15,339 nt of DNA from NCBI GenBank assembly GCA_030530905.1, contig JAUMUB010000015.1, positions 1 through 15,339 of the forward strand, given 5' to 3'. This DNA is from Bifidobacteriaceae bacterium. GTDB lineage: Bacteria > Actinomycetota > Actinomycetes > Actinomycetales > Bifidobacteriaceae. A program made the translations under genes and the position numbers. Positions 6,374 to 14,066 of this stretch are shown here, piece after piece (the stretch's first letter is position 1; every line of letters starts with the position of its first letter). The notes below the pieces were generated by a model. That model was not told the DNA's origin and ran no database searches. It worked only from the letters and a program-made list of their open reading frames with translations.

Positions 6374-7837
6374 ATGCCTTCACAATTATCTGCATTAGAG
6401 ATAGAGGAAATTAAGCAAGATTTAGATAAGCCTGTTCAAGAAGCTGGCTTATCTGCAAAAACAAGCATTATAATGCGAGTAGGCAAACTCGATCTAGCAG
6501 CAGGAACAGGAAGTTTCCGCGTTAAAGAAATGATGACACGAATTGCTTCAGCATTACATGTGCGCATACGAACTGATGTGAATTTAACCAATATTGAAGC
6601 AATTTGCACTGATGGTAAATCTCGTATCGCTGATGTTGCAGACTTACCGACAGTAGGAGTGAACACAGAGCGAATTTGGCTACTGGAACATTTCGCCGAT
6701 TGGATACATGACAATCTTGGAATTGCACCAAAATATCATGTGAAAGCAGCTATTTCAGATAGTATTATGAATAATCTTGACAAGCCACAAGCTGCAAAAT
6801 CAGTGATGAAATCAGTTGCGAATGCGCACGAAGAATATAAGCTTGCGCGAAGCGTGACAGTACGACAAGTACACGAAAAACTTGATGCAATAGAAAGTAG
6901 AAAACCACTATATTCTCCGCTATTTTCTGCATTTGGTTCAGCTGTGGCTTGCGCGGCATTCGTTTTCTTACTCGGTGGAGGTTTCTACGATATCATCGGT
7001 GCGTTTGTCGGTGCAGGTATCGGCCATTATGTGCGTCGCCTCATGTTTGCAAAACGGTTAAATCAGTTTTTCGTAACTTTTATATCAGTTGCAATTGCAG
7101 CGTTAGTGTGTACAGGAGTGTTACGATTAATCGGTTTATATGATCTGGTTGCGTTAGAGCATGATACTGCCTACATTGGTGCAATGTTGTTTGTGGTTCC
7201 GGGATTCCCATTAGTTACTGGCGGCCTGGATATCGCAAAACTCGATTTCCAATCAGGAATACAACGCCTTTTTTACACATTATCTATTATATTAATGGCA
7301 ACATTTGGTGCGTGGATGGTTGCGGTTATGGTGCATCTCAATCCACAAGGTTTTGCAACCTACCATTTAGAACCAGGTGTGCTGTTAGTTTTACGCGCAA
7401 TAGCTTCATTTCTTGGAGTATGGGGGTTCTCGGTGTTATTTAATTCACCACAGAGAATGTGTTTTGTGGCAGGAATTATTGGCGCGATAACTAACACATT
7501 GCGATTAACTTTAACTGATTTCAATATCTCGCCAGAAATTGCTGCATTTGTTGGCGCATTATTAGCAGGATTACTTGCAACTGCATGGCGACGACTTGTG
7601 CATTATGGCAAGCTTCCAACATTTTTAGGATATCCAAGAATATGTTTGACCATACCATCAATTGTGATTATGGTTCCAGGAATGTATATGTATCGTTCCA
7701 TGTTTAATCTTGGCCAGTACGAAATATTAGAATCATTGCATTGGGGAATTCAAGCATTTATGGTTATTATCTGCTTGCCAATTGGTTTAGCCTTTGCTCG
7801 AGTGCTTACTGATAAAAATTGGCGATATGATGTGTAA
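6374..7837 (+). CDS. ThrE-like threonine/serine exporter (DUF1212/ThrE family membrane protein)
   Basis: This is an inner-membrane secondary exporter related to Corynebacterium glutamicum ThrE, which exports L-threonine and L-serine using the proton gradient. Its 487 residues nearly equal the 489 of that protein. Residues 1-180 form the soluble N-terminal part with the family pattern GTGSFRVKEMM (45-55) and VGVNTERIW (94-102). From about 183 there are some ten hydrophobic segments (near 186-202, 205-219, 232-254, 266-283, 299-320, 334-356, 362-378, 387-405, 424-440, 458-476). Conserved membrane motifs VPGFPLVTGGLD (275-286) and TIPSIVIMVPGMYMYRS (426-442) mark the ThrE_1 and ThrE_2 halves. 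The ATG is preceded by GAGGAAG (6363-6369) at good spacing. The gene is alone on its strand, divergent from ppc. PEPC supplies oxaloacetate for threonine, so a metabolic link is attractive but inferred. The substrate is not proven. Confidence 0.87.
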   Translation: MPSQLSALEIEEIKQDLDKPVQEAGLSAKTSIIMRVGKLDLAAGTGSFRVKEMMTRIASALHVRIRTDVNLTNIEAICTDGKSRIADVADLPTVGVNTERIWLLEHFADWIHDNLGIAPKYHVKAAISDSIMNNLDKPQAAKSVMKSVANAHEEYKLARSVTVRQVHEKLDAIESRKPLYSPLFSAFGSAVACAAFVFLLGGGFYDIIGAFVGAGIGHYVRRLMFAKRLNQFFVTFISVAIAALVCTGVLRLIGLYDLVALEHDTAYIGAMLFVVPGFPLVTGGLDIAKLDFQSGIQRLFYTLSIILMATFGAWMVAVMVHLNPQGFATYHLEPGVLLVLRAIASFLGVWGFSVLFNSPQRMCFVAGIIGAITNTLRLTLTDFNISPEIAAFVGALLAGLLATAWRRLVHYGKLPTFLGYPRICLTIPSIVIMVPGMYMYRSMFNLGQYEILESLHWGIQAFMVIICLPIGLAFARVLTDKNWRYDV

Positions 7838-7881
7838 AACACATAAAAATATTATGTAATAATAGTTTAAATATAACAAAA

Positions 7882-7914
7882 GCTGTTATATGCCAATTGT
7901 TGACATGTAACAGC
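7882..7914. terminator. Terminator between the exporter gene and trpS
   Basis: GCTGTTATATG (7882-7892) pairs with CATGTAACAGC (7904-7914) over 11 bases with one G-U wobble, with an 11-base loop. On the minus strand the stem is followed by TTTTGTT, so it best fits trpS termination. On the plus strand the following sequence is CTTATATATT, a weaker tail for the exporter gene. Confidence 0.75.
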
Positions 7915-7938
7915 CTTATATATTGTATATAAAATGTA

Positions 7939-9030
7939 TTAATACATCATGCCCATTGCTTCACGAACTTGATTCAAAGTCTCTTCTGCAATAGCAGTAG
8001 CTCGTTTATTGCCATCACGCAAAATATCGCGAATTGAATCCATATCTTTTGCAAGTTCAGCACGGCGCTCACGATGAGGTGCTAAGAAGGTATTCACTGA
8101 TTCAATAACATATGCTTTTAATGCTCCAGCACCAGAATCACCAATTTCAGTAGCAATATCCTCAGGTTTACGGCCAGTAACCAAACTTGCAGTGGTTATC
8201 AAAGCGGATACTTGAGGACGATTAACAGGATCAAAAGTGATGCGGCGCTCACTATCTGTCGGGCTTTTCTTAATAAGCTTTGTAGTTTCTTCAGCAGTTG
8301 CACCAAGCATAATCGAGTTACCATATGATTTGCTCATCTTGCGGCCGTCCAATCCTGGAATTTCAGGGGTGTCAGAAAGAATTGCCGCTGGTTCTGGGAA
8401 TACTGGATTCTTTTTAGCATAACGCTCATTGAATCGGCGTGCGATTGTACGAGTGATTTCAATATGAGGTAAATTATCTTTACCAATTGGTACAACGTTT
8501 GCTTTGCAGAATAAAATATCGCAAGCCTGATGCACAGGATATGTGAGGAGTAGGCCTGTGAGTGTATGGCCCGAAGCTTCCATTTCTGCTTTAACCGTAG
8601 GGTTGCGATGGAGTTCAGCTTCAGTAACCAAAGATAAGAATGGGAGCATTAACTGATTTTCAGCAGCGATTGCAGAATGTGTGAAAATCATTGTTTTCTC
8701 AGGGTCAATGCCTGCTGCCAAATAATCGAGAACTAAATTCAACACATTGTCAGCAATATGTTCTGTGGTGTCGCGATCAGTAATAACCTGATAATCGGCA
8801 ATAATAATATTGGTATTTACGCCGCGATTTTGCATTGCGACACGCTCTTTAATAGAGCCAAAGTAATGACCTAAATGTAAACGACCAGTTGGGCGGTCAC
8901 CTGTAAGCATGGTAAATTTACTAGGATTTTCAACTAGTTTTGCCATGGTTTTTTCTGAACGTTCTTGGGCTGCAAGAAAGCTTGCACTCATTTCATTACC
9001 ACTGGCAGTTACATGGGTATCAGAAGTCAT
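7939..9030 (-). CDS. trpS: Tryptophanyl-tRNA synthetase
   Basis: This class I aminoacyl-tRNA synthetase charges tRNA-Trp. From the ATG at 9030 it is 363 residues, longer than the approximately 330 of compact bacterial TrpRS because of an N-terminal extension of about 38 residues before FTMLTGDRPTGRLHLGH. The ATP-binding signatures are HLGH at 52-55 and KMSKS at 231-235 (GRKMSKSYGN). Between them lie ADYQVITDRDT and HIEITRTIARRFN, typical of the Trp/Tyr subclass. A longer frame reaches a TTG at 9048. I prefer ATG 9030 because AAAGGA lies 6 bases upstream of it and a consensus TATAAT at 9058-9053 would place the transcript start at about 9046, inside the longer reading. It is divergent from DUF3073 and convergent with the exporter. 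No T-box or trp leader peptide is visible. Confidence 0.96.
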   Translation of the reverse strand: MTSDTHVTASGNEMSASFLAAQERSEKTMAKLVENPSKFTMLTGDRPTGRLHLGHYFGSIKERVAMQNRGVNTNIIIADYQVITDRDTTEHIADNVLNLVLDYLAAGIDPEKTMIFTHSAIAAENQLMLPFLSLVTEAELHRNPTVKAEMEASGHTLTGLLLTYPVHQACDILFCKANVVPIGKDNLPHIEITRTIARRFNERYAKKNPVFPEPAAILSDTPEIPGLDGRKMSKSYGNSIMLGATAEETTKLIKKSPTDSERRITFDPVNRPQVSALITTASLVTGRKPEDIATEIGDSGAGALKAYVIESVNTFLAPHRERRAELAKDMDSIRDILRDGNKRATAIAEETLNQVREAMGMMY

Positions 9031-9052
9031 TTTTGATCCTTTAAGCAAAAAA

Positions 9053-9058
9053 ATTATA
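9053..9058 (-). promoter_or_regulatory. Consensus -10 element for trpS
   Basis: The minus strand carries a perfect TATAAT (9058-9053) about 22 bases before the trpS ATG. The best -35 at 16-base spacing is TTAAAC, which is poor. A start near 9046 gives a 5' leader of roughly 16 bases that just accommodates AAAGGA. Confidence 0.42.
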
Positions 9059-9166
9059 TAAAAATATCGTAAAAGTTTAATCAGACAATGTATAGATGCA
9101 TAATTAGTGGTAATCTCTTATATGATGAATAGATTGTAGTATACGTAATTTTTACTAGGGGGTCAG

Positions 9167-9514
9167 ATGGGTCGCGGACGGCAGAAGGCTAAGCAGCAGA
9201 AGATTGCCCGCAAATTAAAGTATCTGACTACTGATACCGATTATGACGAGCTTGCAAAAGAGTTAAGCGCACAAGAGCAGAGTGCTTATTCTGAGGATCT
9301 TCCTGAACAAATTGAGGAAGATTCGCAAGCGTTAGAATCTGAGAGTAGTCAACTATACAATGATGAAAACTCTGATGATTTAGATGATTATGCAAAATGG
9401 GCTGCTGAGGCTGCAGCAAAGGCAGGAAGTCAGGAGAAAAGTTCAGCAGATAAGCCTAAGCATAAGCCATTTAACATGCCTCTACCTTCTTCGTTGAAGA
9501 AGCCTAAAAAGTAA
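9167..9514 (+). CDS. DUF3073 family protein
   Basis: This is a small conserved actinobacterial protein of unknown role. Its 115 residues fit the family. The N-terminal MGRGRQKAKQQKIARKLKY (1-19) is the family hallmark: very basic and rich in Arg and Lys. It is followed by TTDTDYDELAKEL, an acidic low-complexity centre (about 35-78, Glu/Asp/Ser-rich), a short Ala-rich helix (WAAEAAAKAG), and a basic tail with FNMPLPSSLKKPKK. No catalytic motif or membrane segment is present. The charge pattern suggests a largely disordered nucleic-acid- or ribosome-associated protein, but that is inference. The start ATG has a strong AGGGGG (9157-9162) 4 bases upstream. It is a single gene with its own terminator and is divergent from trpS. 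Confidence 0.9.
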   Translation: MGRGRQKAKQQKIARKLKYLTTDTDYDELAKELSAQEQSAYSEDLPEQIEEDSQALESESSQLYNDENSDDLDDYAKWAAEAAAKAGSQEKSSADKPKHKPFNMPLPSSLKKPKK

Positions 9515-9530
9515 ATCGTATGTTTATCTA

Positions 9531-9556
9531 AATGCCTGCTTTGAGCAGGCATTTTT
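9531..9556 (+). terminator. Rho-independent terminator of the DUF3073 gene
   Basis: AATGCCTGCT (9531-9540) pairs perfectly with AGCAGGCATT (9544-9553) around the 3-base loop TTG, and the 3' side runs into TTTTT (9552-9556). It is 17 bases after the stop codon and is the most classical terminator in the window. Confidence 0.93.
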
Positions 9557-9639
9557 ATAGGTGCAAAGTGACTGCTTTCTAGTATGTGGTAAATTTATGC
9601 AATTATGCATAAATACATATGATTTTTAAAATAATATAG

Positions 9640-10062
9640 TTAGTGTCGAATTGGAATATAAGCGCTTAGGTTATCACGATCTCCAACGGCACTAATATGT
9701 CCTGATTTTTCTTCTTCATTCCATGTGGTTATGCCAGATGCAAGACGTAGCCAAACACTTGGCGTAAGTTCTATTACGTCAGGAGGCGTGAGATTATGCG
9801 GATCTGAGGCAGGTCCTTCAAGTATTTTGATTGCTCCCCAAGGTGCAACTCGGAGTTCAACACCCTCGCCAGAATGTTGAATTTCCATATAATGCAAGGT
9901 GTATCGTACCGCCATTGCCCACGTTTGTTTATCTAATATTGGATTGTATTGAATACGCAGTTCAAACGGTGCTTGAAATATGTGTTGCACTTCAGCTTCA
10001 TTAAGCCACTTTTCCCAAGCTTTTTTGCCTTTTTGAATATCTTGTTTTCTGATTACAGACAT
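9640..10062 (-). CDS. Bacterial SCP-like protein (sterol carrier family protein, SCP_3 type)
   Basis: This is an actinobacterial conserved protein related to the sterol-carrier-protein fold; its ligand and function are unknown. From ATG 10062 it has 140 residues. Recognisable family features are the early RKxDxxKGxxAWxxW pattern, the RYTLHYME segment, VELRVAPWGAIKILEGP in the middle, then PPDVIELTPSVWLRLASG and SGHISAVGDRDNL near the C-terminus, ending in YIPIRH. No signal peptide or membrane segment is seen, so it is probably cytosolic. The start is uncertain. A TTG at 10077 extends the frame by 5 codons, but neither start has a good ribosome-binding site, and leaderless or weak initiation is possible. 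The gene converges on DUF3073 and is divergent from glgP. I am confident of the family, not of the role. Confidence 0.72.
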   Translation of the reverse strand: MSVIRKQDIQKGKKAWEKWLNEAEVQHIFQAPFELRIQYNPILDKQTWAMAVRYTLHYMEIQHSGEGVELRVAPWGAIKILEGPASDPHNLTPPDVIELTPSVWLRLASGITTWNEEEKSGHISAVGDRDNLSAYIPIRH

Positions 10063-10127
10063 ACTCTTATTGTGCAATAATCGACTGACGAATTTATTAT
10101 GAGTGTATAAATTTCTCGGGTTTGTGT

Positions 10128-10136
10128 TGTGGATAA
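10128..10136 (-). promoter_or_regulatory. Single DnaA-box match upstream of glgP
   Basis: TGTGGATAA on the plus strand equals the consensus box TTATCCACA on the minus strand. A one-mismatch copy, AGTGTATAA (TTATACACT on minus), lies at 10102-10110. Two boxes 26 bases apart between the SCP-like gene and glgP could be a regulatory site, but single boxes also occur by chance. Confidence 0.4.
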
Positions 10137-10239
10137 ACTAATGCTATTATCTTCTAATGAAAACGTATGCATTTTATTTCGTACAGCTATTATAAAATAG
10201 AATGTGTTAGTTGCCATTTTATCGAAGAGGAGTTTTTCA

Positions 10240-12711
10240 ATGGCTACAAATTACGCACCAGCATCTCCTATTACTTCTGATGAGCTTGTAAGCGAAATCA
10301 AGGAGCAGCTTAAGTATTCACAAGGTGTGACCGTTGAGCGAGCAACTGCTGCAGATATTTATGTGGCATCTGCAAAAGCGGTACGCCGTCACCTCATGGA
10401 TGCTTGGATGACAACTCAGAAAGATATGGTAGAAGGCAGCACTAAGGCTGTTGGATACCTCAGTGCTGAGTTCTTGATGGGTAAGCAGTTAAGCAATGCT
10501 TTATTAAACGCTGGATTAACCGAGCAGTTCAACAAGGCAGTTGCTGAACTTGGTTTCACACCAGAGCAGGTTATCGATGCAGAATATGAACCAGGCTTGG
10601 GTAACGGTGGTTTAGGCCGTCTTGCAGCATGCTACATCGATTCCATGGCTTCACTTGGTGTTCCAGCTTTCGGTTACGGTATTCAATATCGTTACGGTAT
10701 TTTCAAGCAAAAGTTCGATGAGAACGGTAAGCAAATCGAAACTCCAGATTATTGGCTTAGCAACGAAGATGCTTGGGGTCACACTGATTACGAACGTTCA
10801 CAGCGTGTAAACTTCGGTGGTCAGGTTGTAGAAAAAGATGGAAAGCGTGTTTGGGAGCCTGAATGGGCTGTGCGTGCTGTGCCAGTTGATTACATGGTTC
10901 CAGGCTATGAGTCTGGCCGTGTTAATACTTTACGTTTATGGTCAGCAAAGTCCTATGATGAATTTGATCTTTTAACCTTCAACAAGTCACAGTACTTGGA
11001 TGCAGTTCGTCCACAAGTTAAAGCTGAAAATATTTCTAAGATCTTATATCCAGAAGATTCCACTCAAGAGGGTAAAGAATTACGTTTAGAGCAGCAGTAC
11101 TTCTTCGTATCTGCATCTATTCATGACGCAATCCGCGTATTCTATCCAGGTGAAGAAAACCCTGATTTAACCACATTCCCTCAGAAGATCACATTCCAGT
11201 TGAATGATACTCACCCTGTAATTGGTATTCCTGAGTTAATGCGCGTCTTAATTGACGAATACGGTTACGATTGGGATACCGCATGGGGTATCACCACTAA
11301 GACCTTCAACTACACTTGCCACACTTTGCTTCCTGAGGCTTTGGAAGTATGGTCAGCATCCTTAATTGGTAAGTTGTTACCTCGTCACTTAGAGATTATC
11401 GAAAAGATCAACGAACAGTTCGTTGCAGATCTTAAGGCTGCAGGTGTAGCTGAGGATCAAATCGGTCGTATGCTTATTTATACTGGTGGCAATGATCCAG
11501 TTGTTCGCATGGCTTATTTAGCAACTTACGGTGGTTCTTATGTAAACGGCGTTGCTGAGCTTCACTCACAGTTGCTCAAGGACGTAACTTTGAAGGACTT
11601 CTCCGATGTATATCCAGCAAAGTTCACTAACGTAACTAACGGTGTTACCCCACGTCGTTTTATTCGCTTGGCAAACCCACGTATGTCTGCCTTAATCACC
11701 GAAGGTTTAGGTAGCGATAAGTGGTTACAGGATCTTAGCGAGCTTAAGGGCTTAGTCCCATTAGCTGATGATGCTGAGTTCGTAAAGAAGTTTGCTGAAG
11801 TAAAGCAAGCTAATAAGCGTGATTTCGTTACTTTCGCAAAGAATGCATACGGATTCGATATCGATCCAAACACCATGTTCAACACAATGGTAAAGCGTTT
11901 GCACGAATACAAGCGTCAGGCTTTGAAGATCTTAGCTGTTATTTCCTTGTATGCTGACATCAAGTCCGGCAAGGTTGATCCAGATACCTTAGTACCACGT
12001 ACCGTATTCTTCGGTGCAAAGGCAGCTCCAGGCTATGCAATGGCTAAGGAAACTATCCAGTTAATCAACAATGTTGCTCGCGTGGTAAACAACGATCCTG
12101 CAACAAAGGGCAAGTTAAACATCTACTTCCCATGGAACTACAACATTGAGTTAGCTGAGAATTTGATTCCTGCAACTGAATTGGATGAGCAGATTTCACA
12201 GGCGGGTAAGGAAGCTTCTGGTACTGGTAACATGAAGTTCGCATTAAACGGTGCACTCACTGTTGGTACTCTTGATGGTGCTAATGTTGAGATTCGTCAG
12301 CTTGTTGGTGCTGAGAACTTCTTCTTATTCGGTATGACAGTTGAAGAAGTTGATAAGCTTTATGCTGAAGGCTACGATCACGGTGGGTCTGCAAAGTATT
12401 ATGAGTCTGATCCTCGTTTGAAGCAAGCAATCGACATGGTTGCTGACGGTACATTCTCCAACGGTGACAAGAGCACGTTCCAAGCATTGGTGAATGATTG
12501 GTTAACCCACGATTACTTCATGACTTTGGCTGATTTCGGTGCTTACATGGATATTCAGGCAGAAATTGAAGATACTTATCGCGATACTGCTAAGTGGACT
12601 CGTATGGCAATTCTTAATGTTGCAAATTCTGGTCACTTCAGCTCTGATCGTTCTATCGAAGATTATCTTGAGCGTATTTGGCACACCGGTGCTTTAAAGT
12701 CATTAAGGTAA
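10240..12711 (+). CDS. glgP: Glycogen/maltodextrin phosphorylase
   Basis: The enzyme splits alpha-1,4 glucan chains with phosphate to release glucose-1-phosphate, and uses pyridoxal phosphate as cofactor in the cytoplasm. From ATG 10240 it has 823 residues, the usual size for GT35 phosphorylases. Landmarks are YLSAEFLMG (73-81), PGLGNGGLGRLAAC (118-131), the HEYKRQALKIL region, and SGTGNMKFALNGA with the PLP lysine at 666, followed by GTLDGANVEI. The frame extends to a GTG at 10204, but AAGAGGAG (10225-10232) sits 7 bases before ATG 10240, which decides the start. Codon choice (GGT, CGT, AAC, TTC preferred) looks like that of a highly expressed gene and differs from the AT-rich third positions of the flanking genes. 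It is a single gene, followed by two hairpins. Substrate length preference (glycogen or maltodextrin) cannot be told. Confidence 0.97.
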   Translation: MATNYAPASPITSDELVSEIKEQLKYSQGVTVERATAADIYVASAKAVRRHLMDAWMTTQKDMVEGSTKAVGYLSAEFLMGKQLSNALLNAGLTEQFNKAVAELGFTPEQVIDAEYEPGLGNGGLGRLAACYIDSMASLGVPAFGYGIQYRYGIFKQKFDENGKQIETPDYWLSNEDAWGHTDYERSQRVNFGGQVVEKDGKRVWEPEWAVRAVPVDYMVPGYESGRVNTLRLWSAKSYDEFDLLTFNKSQYLDAVRPQVKAENISKILYPEDSTQEGKELRLEQQYFFVSASIHDAIRVFYPGEENPDLTTFPQKITFQLNDTHPVIGIPELMRVLIDEYGYDWDTAWGITTKTFNYTCHTLLPEALEVWSASLIGKLLPRHLEIIEKINEQFVADLKAAGVAEDQIGRMLIYTGGNDPVVRMAYLATYGGSYVNGVAELHSQLLKDVTLKDFSDVYPAKFTNVTNGVTPRRFIRLANPRMSALITEGLGSDKWLQDLSELKGLVPLADDAEFVKKFAEVKQANKRDFVTFAKNAYGFDIDPNTMFNTMVKRLHEYKRQALKILAVISLYADIKSGKVDPDTLVPRTVFFGAKAAPGYAMAKETIQLINNVARVVNNDPATKGKLNIYFPWNYNIELAENLIPATELDEQISQAGKEASGTGNMKFALNGALTVGTLDGANVEIRQLVGAENFFLFGMTVEEVDKLYAEGYDHGGSAKYYESDPRLKQAIDMVADGTFSNGDKSTFQALVNDWLTHDYFMTLADFGAYMDIQAEIEDTYRDTAKWTRMAILNVANSGHFSSDRSIEDYLERIWHTGALKSLR

Positions 12712-12745
12712 GTAATATTTCAAAGTAAACTTTAAAAAGTCTACG

Positions 12746-12783
12746 AATGAAGGCTCTAATACGAAAGTGTTAGAGTCTTCATT
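12746..12783 (+). terminator. Hairpin after glgP with a GAAA tetraloop
   Basis: A 17-base stem (12746-12762 with 12767-12783) containing two G-U wobbles is closed by C-GAAA-G, a stable GNRA tetraloop. The downstream T-run is short (TTTAGATTT). It most likely ends or stabilises the 3' end of the glgP mRNA. Confidence 0.75.
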
Positions 12784-12888
12784 TAGATTTGCTTGTATTG
12801 TTATTGTTAAAGATTATTCAAATAATATTTGTATAAAACTACTGTTAAAAATATTGAAATGTTTTATTAGAAAACGTCAAAATACAAT

Positions 12889-12926
12889 AAAAGCGTTACG
12901 AGTAAAGTAAGCTCGTAACGCTTTTT
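12889..12926. terminator. Bidirectional terminator between glgP and the small membrane protein gene
   Basis: AAAAGCGTTACGAG (12889-12902) and CTCGTAACGCTTTT (12912-12925) form a perfect 14-bp stem with a 9-base loop. A T-run follows on the plus strand (to 12926), and TTTTATTG follows on the minus strand. It lies 15 bases beyond the stop codon of the minus-strand small gene and so probably serves that gene, with backup for glgP. Confidence 0.88.
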
Positions 12927-12941
12927 GTGTTTCTGCGCATT

Positions 12942-13142
12942 TTATGCTTCTGCAGGGGCTTCTTCCTCATCAGTATCGTTGTTTAAACCAAGGTCAACTG
13001 GTGAAGAGCTGTTCTCCCATGGTTCTTCCCATGGATCGTAGTATGGATTTTGCTGCTTATAAATGTATAAAGCGGCAAGTGCTGCAAGTAAACCACCGAA
13101 TAATAATGCGAAGAATTTCCATCCACTGGACTTATTTTCCAT
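12942..13142 (-). CDS. Small single-pass membrane protein with acidic C-terminal tail
   Basis: This is a 66-residue protein of unknown function. A short polar N-terminus (MENKSSGWK) is followed by one hydrophobic segment, about residues 10-27 (FFALLFGGLLAALAALYIY). Then comes KQQNPYYDPWEEPWE and a strongly acidic tail rich in Asp and Glu. A single-pass membrane protein with the tail in the cytoplasm or outside is the simplest reading. The layout resembles the actinobacterial DLW-39 family of tiny membrane proteins (membrane segment, then an acidic motif with D-x-W), but the lengths and motif differ, so I treat this as an analogy. Support for a real gene: ATG at 13142 with AAAGGAG (13157-13151) 8 bases upstream, a dedicated terminator, and clear membrane-protein composition. 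Overlapping frames on both strands are shadows. It is divergent from the rhomboid gene. Confidence 0.8.
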   Translation of the reverse strand: MENKSSGWKFFALLFGGLLAALAALYIYKQQNPYYDPWEEPWENSSSPVDLGLNNDTDEEEAPAEA

Positions 13143-13165
13143 AATGATGGCTCCTTTCTGGTATA

Positions 13166-13177
13166 ACTCACATGAGT
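13166..13177. promoter_or_regulatory. Small inverted repeat ACTCA-CA-TGAGT
   Basis: A 12-base inverted repeat lies just upstream of the ribosome-binding site of the minus-strand small gene, in the divergent region it shares with the rhomboid gene. It could be an operator half-site pair; there is no further support. Confidence 0.22.
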
Positions 13178-13191
13178 ATTCTTACCGTATG

Positions 13192-13220
13192 TTGTATATC
13201 TTAGTCCCTTAGTCTATATT
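13192..13220 (+). promoter_or_regulatory. Candidate promoter of the rhomboid gene (TTGTAT - 17 - TATATT)
   Basis: TTGTAT (13192-13197) and TATATT (13215-13220) are spaced by exactly 17 bases. The -10 matches the consensus at 5 of 6 positions, the -35 at 3 of 6. A start near 13227 gives a leader of about 42 bases to ATG 13269. Confidence 0.42.
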
Positions 13221-13268
13221 TATAAAGTTACATCTTATTTTTGGCGTGTATTAATGCTTGGAGGCGTT

Positions 13269-13976
13269 ATGCAGAATCTGAATATGCGCAAGTTACAACA
13301 ATTATGGCGATTTAACGAGCCTGTTATTACGTGTGCGATTATTGCCATTTGCGTATTAATGTGGTGTATTGAAATTATTACATACTATTTCATGCCTCAG
13401 GCGTACAACATGCTAATGAATAACACAGCTTTTGTGTCATATCTAAATTCTCATACTGCATACTCGTGGTTTACTTCAATGTTTGTTCATGCGCCAAATT
13501 TTACACATATTGCGTTTAATATGATGAGTTTATGGGTTCTTGGTCGCGAGCTTGAGAAATTAATGGGGCATTGGAATTATTTATTCCTGTATATAATCTC
13601 TGGTCTGGGTGGTGCTGCAGCTGTTTCATTGTGGTCATTGGTATCTCATAATCTGATGGCGGTATACGGTGCTTCTGGTGCTATTTTTGGGTTGTTTGCC
13701 ACAATGTTTGTGGTGTACCGCCGTACGGGCATGGAAATGCGTTCTATTACTTTGTGGCTGATATTGAACCTAGCGTGGCCTTTGTTTGTGCCAAATATAG
13801 CTTGGCAAAGTCATTTAGGCGGCTTTCTCGCAGGTGGCATACTAGCGGTGTTGCTAATTTATGGCTTAAAGGGGTTGCGTAGTGCCTCGCTATCTAAGCG
13901 TTCTTTAATTTACGGCGTTCCTTTAGCGATCGTGCTATTTGCTGGAATGTATGCTTTCTTATATTTTGCGTTTTAA
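13269..13976 (+). CDS. Rhomboid family intramembrane serine protease
   Basis: This integral membrane protease cleaves substrates within or near the lipid bilayer. From ATG 13269 it has 235 residues. The catalytic dyad is Ser136 in GASGAIFG and His182 in SHLGGFLAG. The upstream HIAFNMMSLWVLGRELE (80-96) carries the His and Asn of the family HxxxN element. Hydrophobic segments near 19-40, 77-93, 102-124, 132-151, 158-174, 180-200 and 213-233 fit the six-plus-one arrangement of many bacterial rhomboids. An in-frame ATG at 13254 exists, but TTGGAGG (13258-13264) sits in the correct place only for ATG 13269, although the 4-base spacing is tight. The gene is monocistronic. No strong terminator follows; only short imperfect stems are seen at 13988-14050. 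The natural substrate cannot be inferred. Confidence 0.92.
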   Translation: MQNLNMRKLQQLWRFNEPVITCAIIAICVLMWCIEIITYYFMPQAYNMLMNNTAFVSYLNSHTAYSWFTSMFVHAPNFTHIAFNMMSLWVLGRELEKLMGHWNYLFLYIISGLGGAAAVSLWSLVSHNLMAVYGASGAIFGLFATMFVVYRRTGMEMRSITLWLILNLAWPLFVPNIAWQSHLGGFLAGGILAVLLIYGLKGLRSASLSKRSLIYGVPLAIVLFAGMYAFLYFAF

Positions 13977-14066
13977 AGTTTAATGTTTTAGCGTGGCTAA
14001 CGCGGTATTTGTGTTTGCGTGTGATGTTCGTGTAGAACGCAGACTCTGCTGGAACATATGCATGAG

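Noticed and set aside
6234..6398. A 54-codon open frame upstream of, and overlapping by 25 bases, the exporter start
   Set aside because: It has no ribosome-binding site, no recognisable domain and ordinary intergenic composition; its overlap could be chance. Ribosome profiling would decide.
11562..11912. A 116-codon open frame antisense to glgP
   Set aside because: It is a mirror of a conserved, strongly codon-biased gene; there are no independent signals.
12944..13171. Overlapping open frames on both strands around the 66-residue membrane protein gene
   Set aside because: Only the 12942-13142 minus frame has a Shine-Dalgarno sequence, a coherent membrane segment and a matching terminator.
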